Part shown: piece after piece, positions 8,012 through 16,711 of the stretch
Layout of the letters: each line of letters opens with the position of its first letter
Position numbering within the stretch: the stretch's first letter is position 1
Source: Nitrospiraceae bacterium
GTDB taxonomy: Bacteria > Nitrospirota > Nitrospiria > Nitrospirales > Nitrospiraceae
Reading direction: 5' to 3'
DNA length: 49,015 nt
NCBI GenBank assembly: GCA_023248355.1
Contig: JAHFES010000006.1
Span: 1 to 49,015, forward strand
Position numbers and translations under genes: made by a program
The notes under the pieces: generated by a model
Database searches by the model: none
What the model was told of the DNA's origin: nothing
Seen by the model: only the letters and a program-made list of their open reading frames with translations

Positions 8012-9322
8012 CTAGGTCGGGATGAGCGTGAGGAACCAGGGGGGAACTTCTTCAGCCATTAAGGAAAAGTTACGCGCCGTGCTGCTGGTGGGCATGCCTG
8101 GGAAGGTCGCTCCTCGGCTGATGCGAACGTGCCGAAATGAATAGGTTGAACAGTTTGATGATGACGGTTCTGCAATCGGAAATTGGCGACGAAGAGTTCC
8201 GAGGTCTCCCAGATTGATTGATTCACCGAGCGACAGCTGATCGAGTGCTCGGTGTATCTCGCCAAATATCTCAGGGAGGCTTGCAGAGGTGAAGGGCTGG
8301 TCTTGAGGTCGGTAGCGCGGGTCTTCCAGTAATTGCGCCAGGATCTCCCAAAAGACTTGGTCATCGACGGAGCCTAGAACGCAGAGAGATCCTCGCTGGG
8401 CTAGGAGACTGAGGAGGGCCAAGGGTCCGACGATCTCAAACTTCCAGGACGGGAAGAGAAGGGCACGGTCGCCATGTTGGACTTCGAGCGCAGACTCGCC
8501 TTGGAAACGAGTGTGGCGGAAGGATCCCTTTGTGCGACAGAGATCCTCGGCAATGACTGCTTGAGACAGTCGGGCAGGCTCATAGGCAAAGGTCGGCGTG
8601 GCTGGCGCCCAGCAGGTGACGATCGTGTAGCGCAGAGCGAGCTTGCCATGGTCATCCAGGTTTCGGAGATCGAACATGTCCTGATTGCCAAAGAAGGCAA
8701 AGGAGGAACCGACCTTCTTCTGTAGTGCCCGCAGTCTGTCCTGCTCAGGATGGAGGGGGCCCCCCAGTTTGGAATTGGGGTGGAGCCGGTCCAGGCAGTG
8801 GAGGATGAGCTGGCGGTTCTGCCGCTGCAGTTCCGGTAAGTACAGTTCGACCAACTCACTGGCCAATGAGAGGTCGCCGGCGCCGAGGTCCAATACCGAG
8901 GCCACCTCAGCTTGATAAAGGAGATCGAATGGATTGGCCGTTTGGCGGATGCGTCGTTCAATCTCCTCACTCGACATCGCTGGGACAGCCCACTGGGAGT
9001 CAGGATGTGCAATCAGTTCAAAAAAGACGCAGAGGGCGCGTACAGCTTTGGCTGGGGGAAGTCCTGTCAGGGCCTTGAGTGATTCACCGTCGAGGTCCTG
9101 GACTCGTTGTGCCTGCTTCTGTCCAAACACCGCGCGCAAGGATTCTTTGATCGTCGCGGGTAGTTCCTTCTCCTGAGAGAGGCGAAGGAGTCGATCAAGG
9201 GTTGAGGCGAATTCGTCTTTCTCGATCAACCGCTTCGAATCTTCCCATTGCGTGGGGAATTGCCGTGCGCGTCGGCTGACGAGGCTACGGAATTCGGCGA
9301 GAGGATCGGTCTCGGGTTTCAT
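8012..9322 (-). CDS. Uncharacterised protein with methyltransferase-like Rossmann motif
   Basis: I do not recognise this 436-aa protein as a named family. In the middle it has VLDLGAGDLS, which matches motif I (SAM-binding loop) of class I methyltransferases, followed by an Asp-containing strand (ILHCLDRLHP). The N-terminal 130 residues are helical and charged. There is no signal peptide or membrane segment. It is transcribed in the same direction as moxR, 173 bp upstream of the chosen moxR start, so it may head that cluster. Catalytic function is not established. Confidence 0.7.
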   Translation of the reverse strand: MKPETDPLAEFRSLVSRRARQFPTQWEDSKRLIEKDEFASTLDRLLRLSQEKELPATIKESLRAVFGQKQAQRVQDLDGESLKALTGLPPAKAVRALCVFFELIAHPDSQWAVPAMSSEEIERRIRQTANPFDLLYQAEVASVLDLGAGDLSLASELVELYLPELQRQNRQLILHCLDRLHPNSKLGGPLHPEQDRLRALQKKVGSSFAFFGNQDMFDLRNLDDHGKLALRYTIVTCWAPATPTFAYEPARLSQAVIAEDLCRTKGSFRHTRFQGESALEVQHGDRALLFPSWKFEIVGPLALLSLLAQRGSLCVLGSVDDQVFWEILAQLLEDPRYRPQDQPFTSASLPEIFGEIHRALDQLSLGESINLGDLGTLRRQFPIAEPSSSNCSTYSFRHVRISRGATFPGMPTSSTARNFSLMAEEVPPWFLTLIPT

Positions 9323-9457
9323 CGAGAGATCATGGGCTGCTTACTGTACGGGCGACTGAATGGGATGAATACAGACTGTGGAGCATAGTGGCGTTCAAAC
9401 CTCATCGTCAAGGCGCGAAGCTTGTTCGCTCTCTGAATGGTGTGGTAGGAGTTGACC

Positions 9458-10474
9458 ATGGGAGGATCTGCCTTCTTCGGCTTCGCCCCTGTCCGATGCC
9501 GCCACGTAGTCTGGGTGGCGTTTCTCGTGTGTCTCTTCGTCATGAGCCTCGGTTGTCTTCCTGAGCATCGTGCTGTCGTTGGCTACAATCACGGTGGCGA
9601 GTGGCAGCCGTGGCAGATACTAGAGACGAAGACCGGTCAAGTCCTCTCCTTATCTGAGTGGCTCAAAGATTTGGGGAGTTACGAGATCGTCTACCTTGGC
9701 GAGGAGCATCATAACAAGTACCATATCGAGGCGGCGGTGAAAATTCTGAGGCAGCTGATCTCCGATGGCATGCAGCCCACGATTGGGATGGAAATGTTTG
9801 GGTGGGATGGGCAGCCTGCCTTGGACGAATATCTGTTAAAGGGTCAGGCTGTGAATGGCGAGTTTCTGGAACAGGTCCGATGGAAACAGAATTGGGGCGG
9901 GGCGTTTGAAGATTATGAACCACTGGTGATCTTTGCCCGCAATCAGCATCTCTCCATCCGCGCCATGAATCCGCCTAAATCTTTAATCCGCCGCGTCGTG
10001 AAGCTTGGCCTGGAACAAGCCAAGCAGGAGGCGGAGTGGACGCAATGGGAGATGCAACAGGAAGAGATCGTCGATGATCCGGGGTATCGCGGGCGGATTG
10101 TCGATCAGCTTCGGCGTTGTCATGGTGGCGGAACCGATGAGGATTATCGAACGATGTACGAGGCGTCGATGGTTCGTGATGAAGGGATGGCGAAGACCCT
10201 CGTCGCGAGGTTGGGAGAGCTGCGTCGCGACATGAGTGGTTCCCGCACCATGATTCTGAGTTATACGGGCGGGGGTCATATTCAATACAATCTCCCCGTG
10301 CCTATGCGAGTGGCCCGCCGGCTGTCTGGCCATGTGAAACAAACGACCGTTTACCTCACCTCGTTTGATCGCACGAGAACCAATGATATTCAGGAACTCA
10401 TGCGAGAGCGTATCGCGGACTACATTATGTTGACACCAATGACTGGGCAAAGGCCTCCCCAGCGCTGTGGGTAA
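9458..10474 (+). CDS. ChaN-like (DUF399) lipoprotein
   Basis: This 338-aa protein has an N-terminal hydrophobic segment ending in a lipobox (SLGC) and is probably lipid-anchored. The mature part matches the ChaN/DUF399 (Tiki-like) family: YLGEEHHN near the start of the domain, a GMEMF motif, and SYTGGGHIQYNLP near the end, whose His residues form the metal/heme-associated site in relatives. ChaN of Campylobacter is heme-binding; activity here is unknown. The ATG at 9458 was chosen over the TTG at 9452 because AGGAG at 9447-9451 is 6 nt from it. It diverges from the methyltransferase-like gene across 135 bp that hold no other gene. Confidence 0.82.
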   Translation: MGGSAFFGFAPVRCRHVVWVAFLVCLFVMSLGCLPEHRAVVGYNHGGEWQPWQILETKTGQVLSLSEWLKDLGSYEIVYLGEEHHNKYHIEAAVKILRQLISDGMQPTIGMEMFGWDGQPALDEYLLKGQAVNGEFLEQVRWKQNWGGAFEDYEPLVIFARNQHLSIRAMNPPKSLIRRVVKLGLEQAKQEAEWTQWEMQQEEIVDDPGYRGRIVDQLRRCHGGGTDEDYRTMYEASMVRDEGMAKTLVARLGELRRDMSGSRTMILSYTGGGHIQYNLPVPMRVARRLSGHVKQTTVYLTSFDRTRTNDIQELMRERIADYIMLTPMTGQRPPQRCG

Positions 10475-10610
10475 TCCCTCTCCAGTGACAAGACCTTGGC
10501 GTCGTACGAGCGCCGCCTGAGAGGAGAGCCTGCTCGAAACTGAGCTGTTCTTGACAGTATCGCGATCGACAGGCACACTCAAAAAATAATCGTACCGGAG
10601 TCGTCGGCTG

Positions 10611-11525
10611 TTGAAAATGCGAAACAAGATCCCCTGCAGTGCTGATCGACTGGGGTTGCTGGATCCGCAGATGATCCAAGCCGTGTCGGAGGCGTCTGCA
10701 TTCCAGATCGGCCACCAATACTTGACGGAGAATCGCGTCCGTATCGTTGAGGCGGACGATGCCCAGATCTCCTCTGCCGTCATCGGCAATTCCGGTCTCT
10801 ATGAGCAGACGATTTGCTTGAAGGATGGACATCTCATTTCTAAGTGTTCTTGCACGCTTCCTGAAGAGCCCATGTGCCGTCACTGTATCGCGGTCTTGCT
10901 GGAGTATCACCGGTGGGCTCAGCCTCGGCAGTCGCGGAAAACCAGCGAGGCCAGAGAGACAAAACCACAGTCGTCACTGCAGGCTGATCCTACGACCAAT
11001 GGGAAGTCTTCAACCATGCAGTCCGCTCCTCCCGACGTCAAACTGAGCGAGGTGATGCAGTTTGTGGAATGGCTGCAGCCGGCGATGAAGGCCATCGAAA
11101 AGGGAGAGCAAGTTCCGGATCCTCCGAAGTTAGGTGCGGGAGAAGTAACCACCTGGATTCACACGATCAGGAATTTGGAAGATCGTCGCCGGGAAAGCGA
11201 AAAGGTGCAGGTCAACCTGGAATCCGACATGCGAGATCGAGAAGCGTATGTGGGACGTCTGACCCAACAGCTCCAGACCTCGATTGCGGAAGCAAAGACT
11301 GCCCAAGCCGCGTCGCAGGAGCTCCAGCGTGAGGTTGCCACCTATAAAGGCATGGTGGCCAAGGTCGGCGAGTTGGCGGGCGAATTGGCTCGCTACGACG
11401 GGCAGATGAAGTCGGTTGCTAGTGAAATTCTCAATAAAGGTACTCAGATCGACAAGCTCGCTAGCTCATTCAAAGAGGTAGCCGAGACACTCAAATCCGT
11501 CACAAAGCAGAACTCGCCCCGGTAA
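10611..11525 (+). CDS. SWIM zinc-finger protein with coiled-coil tail
   Basis: The 304-aa product has a SWIM-type zinc-finger signature (C-S-C...M-C-R-H-C, about residues 79-92), a fold that usually mediates DNA or protein binding. A low-complexity linker follows, then a long helical region (about 170-300) with heptad-like charge patterning suggestive of a coiled coil. No catalytic domain is visible. The start may be the TTG at 10611 (GGAG 10 nt upstream) or the ATG at 10617. The 136 bp before it contain no gene. Confidence 0.72.
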   Translation: MKMRNKIPCSADRLGLLDPQMIQAVSEASAFQIGHQYLTENRVRIVEADDAQISSAVIGNSGLYEQTICLKDGHLISKCSCTLPEEPMCRHCIAVLLEYHRWAQPRQSRKTSEARETKPQSSLQADPTTNGKSSTMQSAPPDVKLSEVMQFVEWLQPAMKAIEKGEQVPDPPKLGAGEVTTWIHTIRNLEDRRRESEKVQVNLESDMRDREAYVGRLTQQLQTSIAEAKTAQAASQELQREVATYKGMVAKVGELAGELARYDGQMKSVASEILNKGTQIDKLASSFKEVAETLKSVTKQNSPR

Positions 11526-11650
11526 CAGTCTTCTTCGGCCAGTTCCTACAGACGGTTCCAGTCCCCTCAGGAAGCCTCTTGCGCCTTCCCCGGGAGGTTC
11601 AGTACAATGCGGCCCACTTTTTGGTCATTCGATTCGAAGGAGGGTTGGGC

Positions 11651-11842
11651 ATGAAAAAGATGCTTGCACAAGTCAGTACGATTGCAGGAACCGTGTTGGT
11701 GGTTGGAGCATTGCCGGTGTTGGCGAACGCGCCTGCTGGTGAAGGGCCTCCGGACTACAGCGGGGTCACTGGCATGTATTACGTGCTGATCGGGGTGATC
11801 CTGGCTTACGGCGTCTACGACACGTTCTTGAAGAAATCGTAA
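11651..11842 (+). CDS. Small secreted/membrane protein (63 aa)
   Basis: The strong Shine-Dalgarno AAGGAGGG lies about 7 nt before the ATG at 11651. The 63-aa product has an N-terminal signal-like segment (to about LPVLANA, residues 1-28), a short Gly/Pro/acidic linker, and one membrane helix (MYYVLIGVILAYGVYDTF). It ends in two lysines and a serine. This layout suggests a cleaved signal peptide and a single-span protein with its N-terminus outside. I do not recognise a family. It stands as its own transcription unit with a hairpin terminator candidate just downstream. Confidence 0.78.
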   Translation: MKKMLAQVSTIAGTVLVVGALPVLANAPAGEGPPDYSGVTGMYYVLIGVILAYGVYDTFLKKS

Positions 11843-11872
11843 TTGCTCAGGTTGCGTACCCTGCTGCTATTC

Positions 11873-11912
11873 CTCCTGCCTGGTCCTCGGGGCCTGGCAG
11901 GAGATCCATTTT
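11873..11912 (+). terminator. Rho-independent terminator candidate after the 63-aa gene
   Basis: CTCCTGCC (11873-11880) pairs with GGCAGGAG (11896-11903), and a short TTTT follows at 11909-11912. It lies 30 bp after the stop codon of the small membrane protein. It also lies just past the 3' end of tesA on the opposite strand, so it could serve both. Confidence 0.5.
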
Positions 11913-11940
11913 AGTCTACCCCCCCCATTCCCCTGATGCT

Positions 11941-12624
11941 CTAGGGTTTCCCGGTTTGTTGATCAAGCAAGGGACAGAGTGTCTTCAGAACCTGTTCTGC
12001 GATGATCGTGTAACCTTCCTTCGTCGGGTGAATACCATCAGCCTGATTCAACGTAGCAGAAGCAGCCACTCCTTCAAGAAAGAAGGGGATCAATGGGAGC
12101 CGGTATTGTTTGGCCAAGGCCTGGTAGAGAGTCTCAAAGTCAGCCGTGTACTCATTCCCGTAGTTGGGTGGCAGCTTCATGCCAGCTAGTACGACTTTCA
12201 CGCCTGCTTGTTGTAAGCGTTGAAGGATCTGGTCAAGATTGCTTCTCGTCTGATCGAGGCTGAGCCCACGGAGCCCATCATTACCGCCCAGTTCGAGTAT
12301 GACGATGTCCGGCTTACTGTTTAAGACCCAGGGGACACGACGAAGACCGCCAGCTGTGGTATCGCCACTGACTCCGGCGTTGATCACACGATAGTGATAC
12401 CTGAGAGCATCCAGGCGCTGCTGGAGTTGGGCCGGATAGGATTCGTCGGCGCTTACGCCGAGTCCTGCCGTGAGACTATCCCCAAAGGCAACGATCCGAG
12501 GTCGAGGATCTTGGCCAGAGGCGGGTCCGGCGAACGACGTTGGTGTGCATACCAGTATGAAAACCACTGTGAGAAAAATGCTGCTGATATGCTGAAGTCG
12601 TGGCATGAAGCGTTGCAATTTCAT
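11941..12624 (-). CDS. tesA: SGNH-hydrolase, TesA-type thioesterase/lysophospholipase
   Basis: This 227-aa exported enzyme has an N-terminal signal peptide (hydrophobic to about FAGPA). It carries all SGNH blocks: block I GDSLTAG with the nucleophile Ser, a Gly in INAGVSG, block III GGND, and block V DGIHPT with the catalytic Asp and His. TesA hydrolyses acyl-CoA, acyl esters and lysophospholipids in the periplasm. It is divergent from the ABC genes that follow, which matches the tesA-ybbA-ybbP arrangement known from Escherichia coli. An in-frame ATG at 12604-12606 is an alternative start. Confidence 0.9.
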   Translation of the reverse strand: MKLQRFMPRLQHISSIFLTVVFILVCTPTSFAGPASGQDPRPRIVAFGDSLTAGLGVSADESYPAQLQQRLDALRYHYRVINAGVSGDTTAGGLRRVPWVLNSKPDIVILELGGNDGLRGLSLDQTRSNLDQILQRLQQAGVKVVLAGMKLPPNYGNEYTADFETLYQALAKQYRLPLIPFFLEGVAASATLNQADGIHPTKEGYTIIAEQVLKTLCPLLDQQTGKP

Positions 12625-12644
12625 TCAGTCTCTTTCCGCGTACA

Positions 12645-12651
12645 GTATAAT
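12645..12651. promoter_or_regulatory. AGTATAAT element in the tesA/ybbA divergent region
   Basis: The 70-bp gap between the divergent starts contains TATAAT on the plus strand (12646-12651). It reads ATTATACT on the minus strand, so one element could act as a -10 box in either direction. The -35 regions are poor on both sides, so this is only a candidate. Confidence 0.35.
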
Positions 12652-12694
12652 ACCACCCAATGTGCCGTCATCTGTTGGAGGAGTGAAGTCGTTC

Positions 12695-13399
12695 ATGATT
12701 TCAGTAAATCAGGTTTCAATGGTGCTGGCGGCAGCTGGTCGCTCTGTCAGGATTCTCGACGATATCACCTTTACGATTCCTGCAAAGCAAACCGTTGCTA
12801 TTGTCGGACCGTCCGGGAGCGGCAAATCGACCTTGTTAGGATTGATGGCTGGACTCGATCGCCCGACCTCTGGATCGATTGAGCTCGACGGCACCGACAT
12901 CACTTCGATGTCCGAGAGTCGCATGGCCCGATTTCGGCGAGAGAAGGTCGGCTATATTTTTCAATCGTTTCACCTGATCCCAACGCTGACTGCGATTGAA
13001 AATGTGGCGGTTCCGTTGGAACTGAGCGGGGACCGACAGGCCGATGAGCGAGCCGCAGAATTGCTCACGGCTGTCGGATTGTCGGATCGAATGGGGCATT
13101 ACCCGGTCCAGTTGTCAGGTGGAGAGCAGCAACGAGTCGCTGTGGCACGGGCCTTTGCCTGTCGCCCATCCATCCTCTTGGCCGATGAGCCGACCGGGAA
13201 CCTCGATAGTGCCACCGGCGCACAGGTCATCGAGTTGCTGCTGTCGCTGCATCGAGATTACGGCACGACTCTGGTGCTCGTGACACACGATTCAACGTTA
13301 GCCGCGTCGATGCAACGGGTGGTGTCCATGCGCGATGGGCATCTCGAGTCTGACTCCGTGCCTTCCTTCTCAGATGCCCCTGTTGGGCCCGAGGCATGA
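12695..13399 (+). CDS. ybbA: ABC transporter ATPase, YbbA/LolD-like
   Basis: This 234-aa ATPase has Walker A GPSGSGKST, the Q-loop (YIFQSFHLIP), the signature LSGGEQQRVAVARA, Walker B ILLADEPTGNLD and the H-loop VTHD. The sequence belongs to the MacB/LolD/YbbA group that drives conformational change rather than classical transport. The start at ATG 12695 follows GGAGGAG at 12677-12683. The stop overlaps the permease start by four bases, so the two are translated together. The likely role is extraction or remodelling of envelope lipids or lipoproteins, by analogy; the substrate is unknown. Confidence 0.92.
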   Translation: MISVNQVSMVLAAAGRSVRILDDITFTIPAKQTVAIVGPSGSGKSTLLGLMAGLDRPTSGSIELDGTDITSMSESRMARFRREKVGYIFQSFHLIPTLTAIENVAVPLELSGDRQADERAAELLTAVGLSDRMGHYPVQLSGGEQQRVAVARAFACRPSILLADEPTGNLDSATGAQVIELLLSLHRDYGTTLVLVTHDSTLAASMQRVVSMRDGHLESDSVPSFSDAPVGPEA

Positions 13400-16068
13400 T
13401 GCCGTTTCTGTTGAAGATGGCTTGGAGAGAGACCCGCGCGGCCTGGCGGCACTTCCTCTATTTTCTCGTCTGTATCGCGGTCGGTGTCGGCGCGCTGGTC
13501 GGGGTATCCCTCTTCGGTGCCAACGTAGAGCGGGCTGTCACACAAGAAGCTCGGGGCTTGCTAGGGGGCGACCTCGAAATTCGATTGCCTCGACCGATCA
13601 GTGCCAAAGGGCAGGCTTTGTTGGACTCGCTGGGTGATCGCGGCATTGCAACTACACATGTCAGTGAGCTCGTGGCGATGGCAGCCAGAACTGACAGACC
13701 TATGATAAGCGGCCAGCCGACACAGATTATTGAACTCAAAGCAGTTGAGCCGGACTATCCGTTCTATGGCACGCTTCGACTCGAGCCCCGAGAGAATCTG
13801 GCGGAACTGCTTCGCTTGGACGCTCGACGATGCCCGAGCCAATCTTGTTTTGGAATCGTGGTGCAAGAGTCCCTTCTGATTCGAATGGGCCTTGCTGTCG
13901 GAGATCAGCTCAAGATCGGCCAGGGTCTGTTCGCCATTACGGGCGTGGTGCGGACTGAGCCGGATCGGATGGCCAATGCCTTCAGCCTCGGTCCTCGAGT
14001 TCTGATATCACAGGAAGGTCTTCGCGCAGCGGAGTTAGTCAAGTTGGGGAGCCGTATTCGTGAACGGTATTTATTGAAGATTCCGCAGACCATGGCTCCC
14101 GAGCCACTCCTCTACGAGCTACGAGGGCGCCTCGTGTCCGAGTCGGCCCGCGTGTCGGGCTATCGCGACGCGCAGCCGCAACTCAAACAGTTCTTGGAGC
14201 AGCTGACCCGCTACCTCGGCCTGATCGGGCTCACGGCGTTGTTTGTGGGAGGGCTTGGCGTGGCGACGTCCATCCATGCATTCGTGCGAGAAAAGCTCAC
14301 CACAATCGCCATTCTGAAAACGGTCGGTGCGGACTCCGCAACCGTGATCTGGACCTATGTCCTGCAGGCGTTGCTGCTGGGATTGGCTGGAAGCGCGATG
14401 GGTCTTGTCATCGGTATCTTGCTCCAGCAAGGGCTGCCCTGGATGATCGCAGGATTCCTGGCCTCGGACCTTCTCGATCAATTGGGATTCGCGACCGATA
14501 TGACGCTCGCATCCCTCGTTCCGCTTGGAAAAGGGCTAGCCTTGGGGCTGTTGTCTACCCTTCTGTTTGCGCTCTGGCCGCTGCTGACGATCCGCGACAT
14601 CAAGCCCGCGACGATGTTTCGGCGTGACGTCGTGCCGCTCGCTGCTGTTCCGAGCCGAGCACAGAGGCGGTGGTGGAGTCGATGGAGGACCGTTGATCGG
14701 GTGAAGGGCGTGACGTCGATTGGTATCGGAGTCGGACTCGCCCTGCTGTCCATGTGGCAAGCCGGATCGTGGAAGGTGGGGTTGTTGTTCATCGGAGCGT
14801 TTGTGGCCGCTGTTCTGCTTCTCGGAACGTCCGCCTGGGCGGTGATCCAAATTCTGAGGAGGTGTCCCAGGGCGAAGAGCTTCACCCTGCGCCAAGCTCT
14901 GGGCAACATCGTGAGGCCAGGAAGCCAGGCGGTCAGTATCACGATTGCGATTGGCATTGGAGTGATGGTGGTGACCACCGTGTCGCTTGTGGAGCGGGCA
15001 TTACTCAGGCAGGTGGGCGACAATCGCCCGACGAATGCTCCCACCTTCTTTTTTATCGATATTCAGCCCGATCAGACGGAAGGGTTTACCCAACTCTTGC
15101 ACCAGCGGTCTGGCGATCTGACGCCGCAGCTTACGCCGCTGGTTCGATCGAGGCTCTCCGCCCTCAACGGCCAGACCATCAAACTGGAAGCCACTACCGA
15201 GGAGGAGGAGCGCAAAGACAAAATCGTCGAGAAAGATGAGCGCAGGAAGAGGTGGTATCTCTCCCGCGAGTATGTCCTTACTTTTCTTGATGATCTGCCG
15301 AAGGACAATCAGCTCGTGAATGGCCAGTGGTGGAAACAGGGACAGGTCTTCACGAAGCCGCTGGTTTCAATTGAGGAAGACGCAGCGAAGCAACTCAGCC
15401 TGACTGTCGGAGATACGGTGGAGTTTGATATCCAAGGTGCCGCGATCACTGCAGAGGTGAGCAGTATTCGTAAGGTGGAGTGGGGCAACTTTTCAACCAA
15501 CTTCTACATGATCCTCTCGCCTGGCGCACTCAATGGCGCGCCGCTCACCTATGTTGCCACCGTCCATGTGGCCCCGCCAGAGGAAGTGCCGCTGCAGCAG
15601 GCTGTGGTGACGTCGTTTCCCAATGTGACCGCCATCAATATCGGAGATGTGCTCGACAGTTTTGCGCGGGTGCTCGATCGCCTGTCCCTTGCCATCCGTG
15701 CCGTGGCGCTCTTCTGTGTCGTGTCGGGGGGGCTGGTCATGGCGGCGGCGTTGGCGGCGACACGCTATCGTCGGCTCTACGAGTCGGTGATTCTCAAAGC
15801 GGTGGGGGCGACACGTGGCGTTATTGCGCGCTCGTTTGCCGTCGAGTACGCGCTCCTGGGGGCGGTCGGCGGCATTCTTGGCGGTGGATTGGCGAGTGCG
15901 TTGTCCTGGGCAGCCCTCACCACCGTGTTTGATCTCTCCTGGAGTCTTCAGCCGAAGGTCTTGCTCGTGGGTTTCGCCGTCACCATTACACTGACGGTCA
16001 TGGTCGGCTTTCTCAGTACCTACCGAATTCTCGGCCAGCCCCCGCTGTCGGTGCTCCGGCACGAATAG
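13396..16068 (+). CDS. ybbP: ABC transporter permease, YbbP/FtsX family
   Basis: This 890-aa permease has an N-terminal helix, a large periplasmic domain (about 45-260), three helices, and a central stretch with further helices (about 435-540, extra compared with plain MacB). A second periplasmic region and a C-terminal three-helix FtsX-like block follow. The duplicated FtsX halves and size match the YbbP group. It is coupled to the ATPase by an ATGA overlap. The periplasmic segment at about 600-620 is unusually rich in Glu, Lys and Arg. Two ATG codons are in tandem at 13396 and 13399. Confidence 0.88.
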   Translation: MMPFLLKMAWRETRAAWRHFLYFLVCIAVGVGALVGVSLFGANVERAVTQEARGLLGGDLEIRLPRPISAKGQALLDSLGDRGIATTHVSELVAMAARTDRPMISGQPTQIIELKAVEPDYPFYGTLRLEPRENLAELLRLDARRCPSQSCFGIVVQESLLIRMGLAVGDQLKIGQGLFAITGVVRTEPDRMANAFSLGPRVLISQEGLRAAELVKLGSRIRERYLLKIPQTMAPEPLLYELRGRLVSESARVSGYRDAQPQLKQFLEQLTRYLGLIGLTALFVGGLGVATSIHAFVREKLTTIAILKTVGADSATVIWTYVLQALLLGLAGSAMGLVIGILLQQGLPWMIAGFLASDLLDQLGFATDMTLASLVPLGKGLALGLLSTLLFALWPLLTIRDIKPATMFRRDVVPLAAVPSRAQRRWWSRWRTVDRVKGVTSIGIGVGLALLSMWQAGSWKVGLLFIGAFVAAVLLLGTSAWAVIQILRRCPRAKSFTLRQALGNIVRPGSQAVSITIAIGIGVMVVTTVSLVERALLRQVGDNRPTNAPTFFFIDIQPDQTEGFTQLLHQRSGDLTPQLTPLVRSRLSALNGQTIKLEATTEEEERKDKIVEKDERRKRWYLSREYVLTFLDDLPKDNQLVNGQWWKQGQVFTKPLVSIEEDAAKQLSLTVGDTVEFDIQGAAITAEVSSIRKVEWGNFSTNFYMILSPGALNGAPLTYVATVHVAPPEEVPLQQAVVTSFPNVTAINIGDVLDSFARVLDRLSLAIRAVALFCVVSGGLVMAAALAATRYRRLYESVILKAVGATRGVIARSFAVEYALLGAVGGILGGGLASALSWAALTTVFDLSWSLQPKVLLVGFAVTITLTVMVGFLSTYRILGQPPLSVLRHE

Positions 16069-16106
16069 CTGAACGACGGAAGAGCGAGCGCGGGGTACAG
16101 CCGACG

Positions 16107-16619
16107 CTACTGGGCCGACTGGGCGGTTTCCGGAAGCCAGAGATCCACGATCTGCCTGATGCGCAGCTCATCTCCGCGTTGGAGTTGGACGAAACGTAGA
16201 CCGATCGTGTTGTCCACGGACGACCGCACCACGGCTTCGTCGATCGTAATGGGGAACGAACAGTTGGAATGCTGAAATTCAAATTCTAGCCGCATGCCCA
16301 CTGTGACCGGGGTCGCGCAGCGGATACGACACCCGCGAATCGAGAGATTGTCGATCACGCCTTCTTGCCCCATCTTCTGTGGTGAGGCGAGTCGCGAGCG
16401 AAACCATACGGGGAAGGAGACATTCACGCGCTCAAAGCTTCGGCGAGGACTGTTTGCCCGACGACCGAGGAATGTGCGAAAGCGTTGCGCGCAGAGTTGA
16501 CAGCGGTGGGGGTAGATCATGAATGTGCTCAGTAGACCGTCGGACAGAGTCTTCCGCGCAGCTAGGCGCGTTTTCGTGGTTCCGCAGGTGGGGCACATTC
16601 GACTAGGCATGACAGTCAT
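16107..16619 (-). CDS. PilZ-domain protein with N-terminal zinc ribbon
   Basis: This protein is about 170 aa. An N-terminal zinc ribbon (CPTCG ... RCQLC) is followed by a PilZ-like domain with an Arg-rich entry (RRSFERVNV) and a DNLSIRGCRI strand, matching the RxxxR and DxSxxG motifs that bind cyclic di-GMP. It would act as a c-di-GMP receptor; its target is unknown. The frame is open further upstream, but I placed the start at 16617-16619 (MTVMPSRMC) because residues before it look non-coding. The ATG at 16608-16610 is also possible. Confidence 0.78.
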   Translation of the reverse strand: MTVMPSRMCPTCGTTKTRLAARKTLSDGLLSTFMIYPHRCQLCAQRFRTFLGRRANSPRRSFERVNVSFPVWFRSRLASPQKMGQEGVIDNLSIRGCRIRCATPVTVGMRLEFEFQHSNCSFPITIDEAVVRSSVDNTIGLRFVQLQRGDELRIRQIVDLWLPETAQSAQ

Positions 16620-16711
16620 CCGCTTGCGTGAAATGCCGGTATTCCCAGCGGGGCGATTGTAACGAGGTTGGGGGTGTGGTGACAATCCTGGTAAATATGC
16701 GTAAACGGTGA

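Noticed and set aside
9983-10789. 268-codon minus-strand ORF over the ChaN-like gene
   Set aside because: The ChaN-like gene has a lipobox and family motifs on the other strand; this frame has none.
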